A stretch of 20,744 nt of DNA from an uncultured Pedobacter sp. (GCA_946478755.1 CAMLDJ010000070.1:1-20744); one strand, 5' to 3'; numbered from the stretch's first letter, positions 7,498 through 15,874 are shown. Program-made: numbers and translations. The notes: a model not told the origin generated them from the letters alone.

Positions 7498-9369
7498 TTA
7501 TTTCGCAAAATAATTTCTAAGCTCACCGGTGGCTTCTGCGTAGTTCCAGCGGATCTGGTCTGCCTTGCCATCGCCATTGATGTCAGCAAAGTAAAAATTG
7601 GTGTTGGCACTTTGCGAGGTTCCTCTTAAAGAATAGATGGGGCCGTCAAATGTATTGGATGTTGTCGCATAATAGGCCTTTAGTTTGCCCAGGTAAAGGT
7701 CTGGTCTCCAGTAGATCTTATCAGCCTTGTTGTCTCCATTGATATCGGCAAAATAAAACACTGTTGATGCCGAAACACTGCTTGCTCCCGAATTGCTGAA
7801 CGCAGTTGAGGCTGTAAAAGTGCCGTCGCCGTCCGACAGGTATACCATAGTTTTTCCTGAATTTAAGGTTGGGTGCCATAGTATTTTATCCATTTTGCTG
7901 TCACCATTTACATCAGCATAATAAAATGTGGTTCCCGCAGTGGTGCTGGCCCCTTCGCTGCCTGCAACAACCGAACCGCTAAAACTACCACCCGTAGTAG
8001 CTAAGTACACCCGTGTTTTACCGGAGTCGAAGGTTGAATTCCAATAAATTTTATCGGCTTTACCATCGCCATTTACGTCAGTAAAGTTGTAAACCGTGCT
8101 GGTGCCTGCGCTTGTGCCTTCGGGATTATCTACTACTGTTGCGCTGAAATTACCGTTGCTTGTAGCCAGGTAAACACGGGTGTGACCAGAGTTTAAGGTA
8201 GGATTCCATAGGATCTGGTCGGCCTTACCATCGCCATTTACATCGGCATAGTGATATCGGGTAGTAGAAAGGGTGGATGCACCTGCAGTATGCGCAATGC
8301 CCGGAGAGGCAAAAGTACCGTTGCCGTTCGACAAGAATACCTGTGGCTTGCCACTATCGTAGGTAGGGTTCCAGTATATTTTGTCATTTTTACCATCGCC
8401 GTTTACATCGGCAAAGTAAAAGTTGGTATTGGCGTTGGCACTTTTTCCATTGGCATCGACATGTGGACCGCCGAAGATTCCAGGAACAAAGGTGGCTATC
8501 ACCGGCCAGTGATCTGAAGGCCAGTATCCGCCATAGCTGGTGGTAATAACATTTGAAGAAGTAAAGGCCATGCTCCGGTCGCTCATGATCCAGTCCAGCT
8601 TTGAATTGCCGGTGGCATCCCAGCCATGAAAGGTTAAGTCGCCGCTACTGTCGCCCAGTGCATCTACTACGTCAAGACCGTTTTTAAGGTCCGATATTTC
8701 GGTTGTACCAGGTTGCGCATTAAAATCGCCAAAAACAATTACCGGGAGGTTATCGGTATTGTACTGGTTCACCATTGCAACCAGTGCATTGGCATTTGCG
8801 ATCCTCGTGGTTTGTGAATCAAACTGCCAATGGCTGTTGCTGATAAAATACCTGTTGGAGGTGCTGTTGTCCAGCAGCACTACCCAGGTGGCAGTATTGA
8901 TGATAGGTGAAGCACCTAATTTTACCGTACCGCTACCTTGAAGTGTAAATCGTGACGTTTTATAAAAAATAGCTTTAGGCGTGCCGGTAATCGTAGTGCT
9001 ATAATATTCTCCATAGCCCAATGTGGCCATCTGAGCTCTGAACCAGGTCTCAAAGAAGTTGTCAGAAAATTCCTGTACGCCAAAAACATCAGGGTTATTG
9101 TCTACAATAATCTGGCGGATGTTTCCTTTTCGCTGATCAAGACTTTGGGGATCTTCATCGTCATCATGCCTTACATTAAAAGACAATACTTTGAATGGGC
9201 TTTCTCCCGCAAGTAAAGTAGTGTTTGATAAGGCTTGAGGATGTGCTCTTTTAGCATCTTCATTAGGTTTGTTCATTTCTGCTTGCTTGCATCCTGCAAA
9301 ACAGAGTGCGGCCGTTAAGGCCAGGATTGTTTTTTTTAGGCCCAACTGGCTTAAATTTGTTGTCTTCAT
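7498..9369 (-). CDS. Lipoprotein: endonuclease/exonuclease/phosphatase domain plus VCBS propeller
   Basis: A 623-residue lipoprotein (signal with FAGC, acceptor Cys27). Residues about 58-296 are a complete EEP (DNase I/sphingomyelinase-like) domain with all expected catalytic positions: N65 in SFNVRHDD, E100 in GVQE, H180 in SNSHW, D215 and N217 in FGDFNAQP, D259 in SKLDWI, and D286-H287 in SDHWPV. Residues about 311-623 hold six VCBS/FG-GAP repeats (five full, one ending at the C-terminus), each with a calcium-binding D-V/I-NGD-x-K-x-D loop and a following W-x-P/S strand, making a probable beta-propeller. EEP enzymes cleave phosphodiester or phosphomonoester bonds in nucleic acids, lipids or inositides. 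Here the substrate is probably extracellular, perhaps DNA or a phospholipid, with the propeller binding a surface or glycan. The start follows an AT-rich leader; the gene is divergent from the DUF2059 gene. Confidence 0.9.
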   Translation of the reverse strand: MKTTNLSQLGLKKTILALTAALCFAGCKQAEMNKPNEDAKRAHPQALSNTTLLAGESPFKVLSFNVRHDDDEDPQSLDQRKGNIRQIIVDNNPDVFGVQEFSDNFFETWFRAQMATLGYGEYYSTTITGTPKAIFYKTSRFTLQGSGTVKLGASPIINTATWVVLLDNSTSNRYFISNSHWQFDSQTTRIANANALVAMVNQYNTDNLPVIVFGDFNAQPGTTEISDLKNGLDVVDALGDSSGDLTFHGWDATGNSKLDWIMSDRSMAFTSSNVITTSYGGYWPSDHWPVIATFVPGIFGGPHVDANGKSANANTNFYFADVNGDGKNDKIYWNPTYDSGKPQVFLSNGNGTFASPGIAHTAGASTLSTTRYHYADVNGDGKADQILWNPTLNSGHTRVYLATSNGNFSATVVDNPEGTSAGTSTVYNFTDVNGDGKADKIYWNSTFDSGKTRVYLATTGGSFSGSVVAGSEGASTTAGTTFYYADVNGDSKMDKILWHPTLNSGKTMVYLSDGDGTFTASTAFSNSGASSVSASTVFYFADINGDNKADKIYWRPDLYLGKLKAYYATTSNTFDGPIYSLRGTSQSANTNFYFADINGDGKADQIRWNYAEATGELRNYFAK

Positions 9370-9704
9370 TTTGATGTAGTTTTAAATGATATTTAGTTTT
9401 TGGTTACAAACTTTTTAAAATAACCCCACTCACATCATGATGTATTGCTATAGCTGCTTCATCTAAATATCTGTGTACATCAATCTCTTTTAAATATTAA
9501 AAAAAATATAATTTAATATTTATGAAGTACTAATATAACATTTTTTAACAAATAGAAATGTTATGTAATTAAAAAATAAATGTTATGAAATTAAAACATG
9601 GGGGATGCCATGAGGGATTGTGGAAGAAACGAAATATATCAATGCAACTCAAGAATACATTTCAGTTTGCAAGAAAAAAATACTAACCTTATAAAAAATT
9701 AAAT
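9370..9704. other. AT-rich divergent intergenic region
   Basis: There are 335 bp without a gene between the divergent starts at 9369 (-) and 9705 (+). It must hold both promoters, but only a near-consensus -7 box TCAGTTTG (9662-9669) for the rightward gene is visible, without a convincing -33. Its most organised part is the AAATGTTAT repeat cluster at 9535-9596, listed separately. I see no ORF or structured RNA here. Confidence 0.5.
9535..9596. repeat. Cluster of three AAATGTTAT motifs in phase
   Basis: ATAACATTT (9535-9543) is the inverse of AAATGTTAT (9556-9564), and AAATGTTAT recurs at 9578-9586. The last two belong to 19-bp direct repeats, AAATGTTATGTAATTAAAA (9556-9574) and a copy with one mismatch (9578-9596). 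Motif centres are 21 and 22 bp apart, about two helical turns, so all three face the same side of the DNA. This looks like an operator array. Confidence 0.55.
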
Positions 9705-10157
9705 ATGAAAATGTCTCTTTTGACAGTGCTACTTGCATTGTTTACAACACTTTCTTTTGGCCAGGAAAATGATAGTTACAAATCGTCATTAAAGAAGCTG
9801 ATGCAGGTGTCAGGTACGGAAGTTGCCTATAAAGGTGTGTTGAATCAAATGGTCTCCATGTTCTCGCAACAGCAATCAAATGTTCCTAAAGAATTTTGGG
9901 ATGAGTTAAGTATTGAGATGAACAAAGATATATTCAACCAACTTGTTAATATGATATTGCCGATATATCAAAAGCATTTAACAGAGGCCGATCTGCTTGC
10001 AGTAATTGCGTTTTACGAGACACCCGTCGGTAAAAAATTCGCCGAGAAAACGCCATTAGTTACTCAGGAATCAATGCTTGCGGGTCAGGAATGGGGTAAA
10101 CAAATAGGTCAAAAAGTAATCAATAAACTTAAAGCTAAAGGATATTTGAAAGAATAG
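9705..10157 (+). CDS. Secreted DUF2059-type protein
   Basis: A 150-residue protein with a signal peptide (MKMSLLTVLLALFTTLSFG, cleavage before QEND). The mature part is helical and matches the DUF2059 pattern: a first helix region (YKSSLKKLMQVSGTE), then LVNMILPIYQKHLTEADLLAVIAFYETPVGKKF, which is the recognisable core of the family, where an ADL--ii-FY-tp-G-k sequence is conserved. The function of DUF2059 proteins is unknown; they are typically periplasmic. It ends only 14 bp from the stop of the convergent ligD gene, with no clear terminator between. It is transcribed away from the EEP lipoprotein gene and may share its operator region. Confidence 0.87.
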   Translation: MKMSLLTVLLALFTTLSFGQENDSYKSSLKKLMQVSGTEVAYKGVLNQMVSMFSQQQSNVPKEFWDELSIEMNKDIFNQLVNMILPIYQKHLTEADLLAVIAFYETPVGKKFAEKTPLVTQESMLAGQEWGKQIGQKVINKLKAKGYLKE

Positions 10158-10171
10158 ACGAGCTATCAGCT

Positions 10172-12724
10172 TTAATCATTCTCAGTACTCAGTATCTTAA
10201 GCAGGATTTTTGTATTGGCAACTTTCAGTTTGGGGTTTAGGAGGTCTTTCCACAGGTCTCCTTTTTCTATCAGCCTTGCTGGAATCGTATCTACTGTAAA
10301 TTGTCCAGGCTTTAGTTTTTCAGTTACTTCTTCCCATTCCAAAGGTGTGGAAACTGTAGGTTGTTTGCCTGGTCTTACCGAATAGGCTGCGGCAAGAGTG
10401 TCGGCCTCATCATTTTGGGAAAAGTCTACAAACAGTTTATTACCACGCTGATCTACCGATGTTTCCAGGGTGGTGATTTTCGGAATACGTTTATGGATCT
10501 CTGCGCAAATGTGCTCAGCTAAGTTTCTGGTCTGCGGATAGCTGAAGCCTTTGCAGGGAACAAAGATATGAATGCCGGTCTTGCCGGAAGTTTTAATAAA
10601 AGTAGTCAGTTTTTTTTCATCGAAATACGTTTTTGCCGCGAGGGCAGTTTTAACAGCTTTTTTAAAATCTTCATCGGATGGGTCGAGATCAATGGCGATA
10701 AAGTCTGGCTCAGCTGGATTTTGCGTGGTGGAGTTCCAGGGATTTAGGTCGATACAACCGAGATTGATGAGCCATAACAATGCAGGCAGGGTGTTGCAAA
10801 CGGCGTAATCGATGACATCGGCTTTTCCTTTTGCTTTGTGCTTTCTTTTCGTGGAGTGGATATCCAGGAAATCGGGCTGGTTGGTCGTTTTCCAAAGCTT
10901 CTTTTCGATGTTGGTGAGCTGAAGCGTTTGGTTTTCTATTTGTATAGCGCCTTCAGATTTGATCTTTTCTTCAAATATTTTATTCCAGTTGCTTTCTGCA
11001 GGTAGTTTTGCCCTCGTGGATCGCTTGTTTTTTATTTTACCTTCCACCTCTGTATCCTGTTTTTCAGGCTCATCCATATGGGCAGCGCGGTTGCTCTGCC
11101 AGACCTTGGAATGACTGTCCATGGCCACTTCCAGCAAGGTATGGCCTGAAGATACCGAGCGGTCCTTTTTGCTGATGTCAGTGTCCAGCTCATGTCCGTC
11201 TTTAGCCTTTGTCAATAACCATGCATTTTCGGCGCGGTCGGGGGTTCTGATGAGGTTGAACTCACCTTTAAGTTTTTTGCCGTGCAGTATGATGCTGAGT
11301 TTATTTTTATAATAATGAGAAAGGAGCCAATGTTCCTGGGCCTTTTTTCCTTCGATCTTTTCGGCCGGTTCATACGTTCCATTATCCCATACCAGGACCG
11401 TACCGCCACCATATTGTCCTTCAGGAATAATGCCTTCAAAATCTTTGTAATCATAGGGGTGGTCTTCTACCGACATGGCCAGCCGGTGATCTTTAGGATT
11501 CATGGAAGGGCCTTTAGGCACTGCCCAGGATTTCAACACGCCGCGAATTTCTAAACGGAAATCGTAGTGCAGATGCGAGGCGTCGTGTTTTTGTACAACA
11601 AAGATCAATTTTTCGTTGTCGGATTTTCCGCCTGTCGGTTCAGGCGTCTCGTTAAAGTGGCGCTTCTCCTGATATTTTTCCAGCTCTGGTTGGCGCAAGT
11701 GTTCGTCTTTTGGCCCGCTGGCATCTTCTTCCTCCTCCTGCTCCTGAATTTCTTCCTCGATAATTTCAGCTTCTTCGGGCACTTCCCGAACAACATCTTT
11801 AGGGTCTTTGTCTTTTCTAAAGCCCAGGAAGGTAGCTGGTTTCCTGATCCGTCCAGATTTGGTCCAGGTAGCGAATTCGAAATTGGCAACGAGCTCCGGT
11901 TTAACGTAATGTATCTTAGCGCCCTTGGTATCCAGTATTTTATTGACAAAGGGAGATTTATCGGTTTCTATTTCCTGAAGCTTTTTCAAAATTCCGGGCA
12001 TTTCAGTTTGCTTATACCCGCCACCCGAGCGACCTATCCAGGTAAATTTACCGTTTTCGTAAGCGCCAAAAAGCAGCGATCTGAAAGATCGTGATTTATC
12101 AGATTCTGCCCATCCTCCAATCACGAATTCCTGTCGCTTACTGGTGGGCACCTTCAGCCAATTGTAACTGCGGTCTCCAGGTATATAGGTGCTGTCTTTC
12201 TTTTTGGCGACGATTCCTTCCAGGTTATCTTTCAGCGCATGTTCGTATAGTTCCTTCCCGTCGTCGAAGCTTGCACTGAACAGAAAGATTTCCTGATCTT
12301 TTATAAGGCTTTGTAATAGTTCTTTGCGCTGGGTAAGTGGCAATCCCATCAGGTCGTTCCCGTCCAGGTACAGCAAGTCAAATACACAGTAGCGGATAGG
12401 GCTACGCTTGCCGTTATAGAGCTGCAGGCTGTCAAAATCCGGCTTGCCTTCCTCATTCAGCACAACCACTTCGCCATCCATCATCAGGTCATGTTTCAGA
12501 TCGGTAAGCGCCTCAGCTATGATGGGATATTTCTTGGTGTAATCCAGCCCGCTTCTGGAATTCATTCTGACCGTTCCATCCTCCACCCGCGATACAATGC
12601 GGTAGCCATCCCATTTTAGTTCGTAAAGGTATTCATCACTTTCAACGGGATCTTTGACTAGCGTACAAAGCATCGGATCAACATGTTTGGGCATATTGCT
12701 GCCTGTTTTTCTTTTCGTAGCCAT
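10172..12724 (-). CDS. ligD: DNA ligase D, order Ligase-phosphoesterase-Polymerase, shortened Pol domain
   Basis: An 850-residue multidomain repair enzyme of bacterial non-homologous end joining. Residues about 12-312 are the ATP-dependent ligase: nucleophile K37 in ELKWDGYR, DGEVVVLN (83-90), EGIVAKK (169-175) and motif V WLKVPTSKRQEF (189-200), where the usual K-x-K is K-V-P. An acidic linker follows (317-333). Residues about 370-545 are the 3'-phosphoesterase, with H380, H386, D388, R390 and H422. Residues about 600-835 are the AEP-type primase-polymerase, with D679 and D681 (IDLDP), KTSGKTGIHIFVP (711-723) and D767. The Pol domain jumps from TNIEKKLW to KTTNQPDFL and lacks about 43-47 residues that normally include DRPxSLxRxPxGIxGxxFxQK. 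The domain order differs from the Pseudomonas (PE-Lig-Pol) and Mycobacterium (Pol-PE-Lig) forms. Ku is not in the window. Confidence 0.95.
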   Translation of the reverse strand: MATKRKTGSNMPKHVDPMLCTLVKDPVESDEYLYELKWDGYRIVSRVEDGTVRMNSRSGLDYTKKYPIIAEALTDLKHDLMMDGEVVVLNEEGKPDFDSLQLYNGKRSPIRYCVFDLLYLDGNDLMGLPLTQRKELLQSLIKDQEIFLFSASFDDGKELYEHALKDNLEGIVAKKKDSTYIPGDRSYNWLKVPTSKRQEFVIGGWAESDKSRSFRSLLFGAYENGKFTWIGRSGGGYKQTEMPGILKKLQEIETDKSPFVNKILDTKGAKIHYVKPELVANFEFATWTKSGRIRKPATFLGFRKDKDPKDVVREVPEEAEIIEEEIQEQEEEEDASGPKDEHLRQPELEKYQEKRHFNETPEPTGGKSDNEKLIFVVQKHDASHLHYDFRLEIRGVLKSWAVPKGPSMNPKDHRLAMSVEDHPYDYKDFEGIIPEGQYGGGTVLVWDNGTYEPAEKIEGKKAQEHWLLSHYYKNKLSIILHGKKLKGEFNLIRTPDRAENAWLLTKAKDGHELDTDISKKDRSVSSGHTLLEVAMDSHSKVWQSNRAAHMDEPEKQDTEVEGKIKNKRSTRAKLPAESNWNKIFEEKIKSEGAIQIENQTLQLTNIEKKLWKTTNQPDFLDIHSTKRKHKAKGKADVIDYAVCNTLPALLWLINLGCIDLNPWNSTTQNPAEPDFIAIDLDPSDEDFKKAVKTALAAKTYFDEKKLTTFIKTSGKTGIHIFVPCKGFSYPQTRNLAEHICAEIHKRIPKITTLETSVDQRGNKLFVDFSQNDEADTLAAAYSVRPGKQPTVSTPLEWEEVTEKLKPGQFTVDTIPARLIEKGDLWKDLLNPKLKVANTKILLKILSTEND

Positions 12725-12759
12725 CAGTTTCTATTGTAAGCTATTAACACTTTAAAATA

Positions 12760-12774
12760 GAGTAGGTTTTACTC
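12760..12774. promoter_or_regulatory. Dyad GAGTA-N5-TACTC between the divergent ligase genes
   Basis: Five-base arms GAGTA (12760-12764) and TACTC (12770-12774) are separated by GGTTT. The site is 36 bp upstream of the leftward ligD start and about 105 bp from the rightward start, within the 154-bp shared promoter region. An operator is possible, but arms this short can arise by chance. No convincing -7/-33 pair is visible for either gene. Confidence 0.3.
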
Positions 12775-12878
12775 AAATCTGCCCGATGCAGGGTCATAGG
12801 CACATTCCAAACTATTCCCCCTGCCCGCTGTTAAGCCTTTAAATCCCTAACTTAAGAAGGGCCTGTAGTACATTTTTA

Positions 12879-15740
12879 ATGAAGATTGCAACTTACAACA
12901 TCAATGGCATTAATGGCCGGTTAACCATCTTGCTGCGATGGCTGGCAGAGGCACAGCCTGACGTGGTGTGCCTGCAGGAGCTTAAAGCAGAAACCGCCCG
13001 CTTTCCTGTGGCAGCAATTAACAAGGCCGGTTACCAGGCCATTTGGAAGGGAGAAAAAAGCTGGAACGGGGTAGCCATTCTCTCAAAAACCGAGATCAGG
13101 GAGTTGCGTGATGATCTGCCGGGTGAGGATAAAAGCTTTATCCATAGCCGGTATATTGAAGGCTTTACCAATGGTTTGGTGATCGGATGTATTTACATGC
13201 CCAACGGCAACCCCTATCCGGGGCCTAAGTTTGATTATAAGCTCAGGTGGTTCGAGCGCCTTGCTGCGCATGGCAAGACCTTACTGAAATCGGGCCTTCC
13301 GGTGATGCTGGTCGGCGACTATAACGTTATGCCGACAGAGCTGGACGTCTACAAGCCAGAAAAATATCTGGACAATGCGCTTTTTCGACAGGAAACCAGG
13401 GATGCGTTTTATGCCCTGGTAGCACAAGGATGGATAGATGCGCTGCGGGAAATGCATCCAGGAGAAAGGATTTATACGTTTTGGGACTACCTGCGCAATG
13501 CTTATGGACGTGATGCCGGACTTAGGCTAGATCATTTTCTTTTAAACCAGGAGCTTGCTGCAAAGCTAAGATCATGTGGCGTTGATAAGCATGTACGGGA
13601 ATGGGAAAAATCCAGCGATCATGCGCCGGTTTGGATTGAGCTATCTGATGGCGATGTTAGATCGGTTTCTGTTGGTTTGAGTGATGAAGTTCAGAAACTA
13701 CTCCATGCTGCGCCCGCTACAGAAATGCCGCGGAAACTGAAACCCATGAAAGCAACGCAAGTGGATAAACCCTTTCATGAACCGGGATGGATATACGAGA
13801 TAAAATGGGATGGCTACCGGGCTCTGGCACTGGTGGATGGCGGCAAGGCTGAGCTGGTATCCCGCAACAACTTGAAATTCGACCATTTTTCCCCGGTCAA
13901 TAAGCAGCTGCAAACCTGGGGAATTCGGGTCGTGTTGGATGGGGAGGTTGTGGTGCTGAATGAATCCGGGGTAGCCGATTTCGGTGCCTTGCAGAACTGG
14001 CGGAATGCACCCGAACTAACATTGGCCTATTACGTATTTGATATTTTGTGGTATGAAGGGAAGCTGCTTACGGGTTTAACGCTCCTGGAGCGTAAGGCTA
14101 TTCTAAGAGAAGTCGTGCCGACACATGATGATCTGGTAAGAATTAGTCAGACTTTTGAAACTGATGGGCTGAGTTTCTATGAAGCCGCTAAAAAAATGAA
14201 ATTGGAGGGAATCATTGCCAAGAGGGTGGATAGTGTCTATTCCAGCGACGTCAGGTCAAGAGAATGGCTGAAAGTTAAAGCAAAATTCCGGCAGGAAGTG
14301 GTCATTGCCGGATATGCACGCAATGAAGATTCCAGCAAAAATTTTAGTGCTTTAGTGGTTGGTGTATATGATAAAGCGGGGCAGTTAACTTATATTGGTA
14401 AAGTTGGAACGGGCTTTAATGACAAGGAGCAAAAGATACTGCTTAAACAGTTTGCTTTACTTGAAACCAAGGTTTGTCCATTTGAGGTCGAGCCGGATGT
14501 CGATGAACCTTCCCGTTTCAGACCGCGCAGGCTGGGAGCTAAGCCGACCTGGCTGCGGCCGGAATTGGTTTGCGAGATCGAGTTTGCCGAGGTCAGCAGA
14601 GATGGCAAGCTGCGCCAGGCTTCCTATAAAGGTCTTCGTGAGGACAAAGATCCCAAAGAAGTGGTCTTAGAAATTGCTGCTGCTACCGAGGATATTCTTT
14701 CGGATGTTGAAGCTCCTTCAGATGAACAGCATGATGCTGCGTTGCCTTCAAATCCGATTGTCCGGCCTCAGCAAAATAAAGTGGGCATCAAGCATAAGAT
14801 GCCGGCTAAACCGCTGCTTACCGGGACCGGGGAAACCGCAGAAAAAAATATTGATGGCCGTTTGATGAAGTTTACCAATCTGAATAAGCTTTACTGGCCG
14901 GAGGATGGCATCAGCAAGCGGGATATGTTCAATTATTATGACCAGGTGGCGCCGTATATGGTTCCATACCTGCTAGACAGGCCAATGTCATTGAACCGTT
15001 TTCCGGGTGGAATCCACGGGCAGACTTTTTACCAAAAAAATGTGAGCGAAGCTGCCCCTGCCTGGGCCCATACCATGCCACACACGAATGAAAAAGGCGA
15101 AGAGAAAGCATACCTGGTGGGGTATGACCGATCAACGCTGCTTTGGATGGCGAGCTTAGGATGTATTGAAATGAATCCCTGGTTTAGCCGGGTGCAGTCA
15201 CCAGACAACCCCGACTACTGCGTGATTGACCTGGATCCTGATAAAAATACCTTTGAGCAAGTTATTGAAGCAGCGCAAATTACACGCAAGGTTTTGGATG
15301 CTATGGGAGTGCCGAGTTTTCCGAAAACTTCAGGCTCTACCGGAATCCATATTTATGTGCCGTTAGCGGCGGAGTATAGTTATGACCAGTCGCAGCTTTT
15401 TGCGCAGGTAGTGGTTAAACTGGTTCACCGCGAGATTCCCGATTATACTTCATTAGAGCGCATGGTTTCCAATCGAAATGGAAAGATGTATCTGGATTTT
15501 TTACAAAACCGACCAGGTGCAACCATTGCAGGGGTTTATTCGCTGCGACCTAAGCCTGGGGCAACGGTTTCTATGCCTTTGCATTGGGATGAAGTAAAGC
15601 CCGGACTAACGATGCGTGATTTTACCATTCATAATGCGGCAGCCAGGCTCCGGGAGACCGGAGACTTATTTACAGGAGTTTTGGCTGAAGGAATTGATAT
15701 GGCAGCAGCTATTCAGCTCGCCAGGGAAGCTTTCAGTTAA
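12879..15740 (+). CDS. Exonuclease III / AP endonuclease fused to LigD (Ligase-Polymerase, no phosphoesterase)
   Basis: A single continuous 953-residue frame with three enzymes. Residues 1-257 are a full-length XthA: N7 in TYNINGI, E34 in CLQELK, D147 and N149 in VGDYN, RLDHFLLN, and D247-H248 in SSDHAPVW, with N7 and E34 numbered as in E. coli ExoIII. A linker of about 30 residues leads to an ATP-dependent ligase (about 285-600): nucleophile K309 in EIKWDGYR, DGEVVVLN, EGIIAKR and an intact motif V WLKVKAKFRQE. After a variable linker (about 605-655) comes a complete AEP polymerase domain: TNLNKLYWPEDG, DRPMSLNRFPGG (from D700), D784/D786 (IDLDP), KTSGSTGIHIYVP and YLDFLQNRPG. No phosphoesterase domain is present. 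AP-endonuclease, 3'-phosphatase and 3'-exonuclease activities of ExoIII could clean 3' ends in its place (inference). The gene is divergent from the other ligD. Confidence 0.95.
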   Translation: MKIATYNINGINGRLTILLRWLAEAQPDVVCLQELKAETARFPVAAINKAGYQAIWKGEKSWNGVAILSKTEIRELRDDLPGEDKSFIHSRYIEGFTNGLVIGCIYMPNGNPYPGPKFDYKLRWFERLAAHGKTLLKSGLPVMLVGDYNVMPTELDVYKPEKYLDNALFRQETRDAFYALVAQGWIDALREMHPGERIYTFWDYLRNAYGRDAGLRLDHFLLNQELAAKLRSCGVDKHVREWEKSSDHAPVWIELSDGDVRSVSVGLSDEVQKLLHAAPATEMPRKLKPMKATQVDKPFHEPGWIYEIKWDGYRALALVDGGKAELVSRNNLKFDHFSPVNKQLQTWGIRVVLDGEVVVLNESGVADFGALQNWRNAPELTLAYYVFDILWYEGKLLTGLTLLERKAILREVVPTHDDLVRISQTFETDGLSFYEAAKKMKLEGIIAKRVDSVYSSDVRSREWLKVKAKFRQEVVIAGYARNEDSSKNFSALVVGVYDKAGQLTYIGKVGTGFNDKEQKILLKQFALLETKVCPFEVEPDVDEPSRFRPRRLGAKPTWLRPELVCEIEFAEVSRDGKLRQASYKGLREDKDPKEVVLEIAAATEDILSDVEAPSDEQHDAALPSNPIVRPQQNKVGIKHKMPAKPLLTGTGETAEKNIDGRLMKFTNLNKLYWPEDGISKRDMFNYYDQVAPYMVPYLLDRPMSLNRFPGGIHGQTFYQKNVSEAAPAWAHTMPHTNEKGEEKAYLVGYDRSTLLWMASLGCIEMNPWFSRVQSPDNPDYCVIDLDPDKNTFEQVIEAAQITRKVLDAMGVPSFPKTSGSTGIHIYVPLAAEYSYDQSQLFAQVVVKLVHREIPDYTSLERMVSNRNGKMYLDFLQNRPGATIAGVYSLRPKPGATVSMPLHWDEVKPGLTMRDFTIHNAAARLRETGDLFTGVLAEGIDMAAAIQLAREAFS

Positions 15741-15813
15741 AGCATGAGTTTAAAGGAAATTACCTGTGAAAAGCGTATAGATTATTGTGTATACAAAAAT
15801 CCTTCTCATTGTG

Positions 15814-15821
15814 TATATTTG
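15814..15821 (+). promoter_or_regulatory. Putative -7 box of the receiver-protein gene
   Basis: TATATTTG is an exact TAnnTTTG match, 53 bp before the ATG at 15875. It overlaps the second copy of a direct repeat ATTGTGTATA (15784-15793 and 15808-15817, 24-bp period), which might be an operator. A TTG at 15785-15787 is too far upstream for a standard -33 spacing. Confidence 0.4.
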
Positions 15822-15874
15822 TTCTGATAACTGACGCTCGCTCTGGTTGCTACCTTAAAAACAATTAACAGCGT

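Noticed and set aside
7500..8440. Periodic repeats resembling a repeat array
   Set aside because: They are the codons of the VCBS protein repeats (period near 160 bp, diverged), not a CRISPR or DNA-level repeat.
11567..12094. 175-residue plus-strand frame
   Set aside because: Antisense to ligD; its Phe/Leu-rich run reflects the acidic linker codons read on the other strand.
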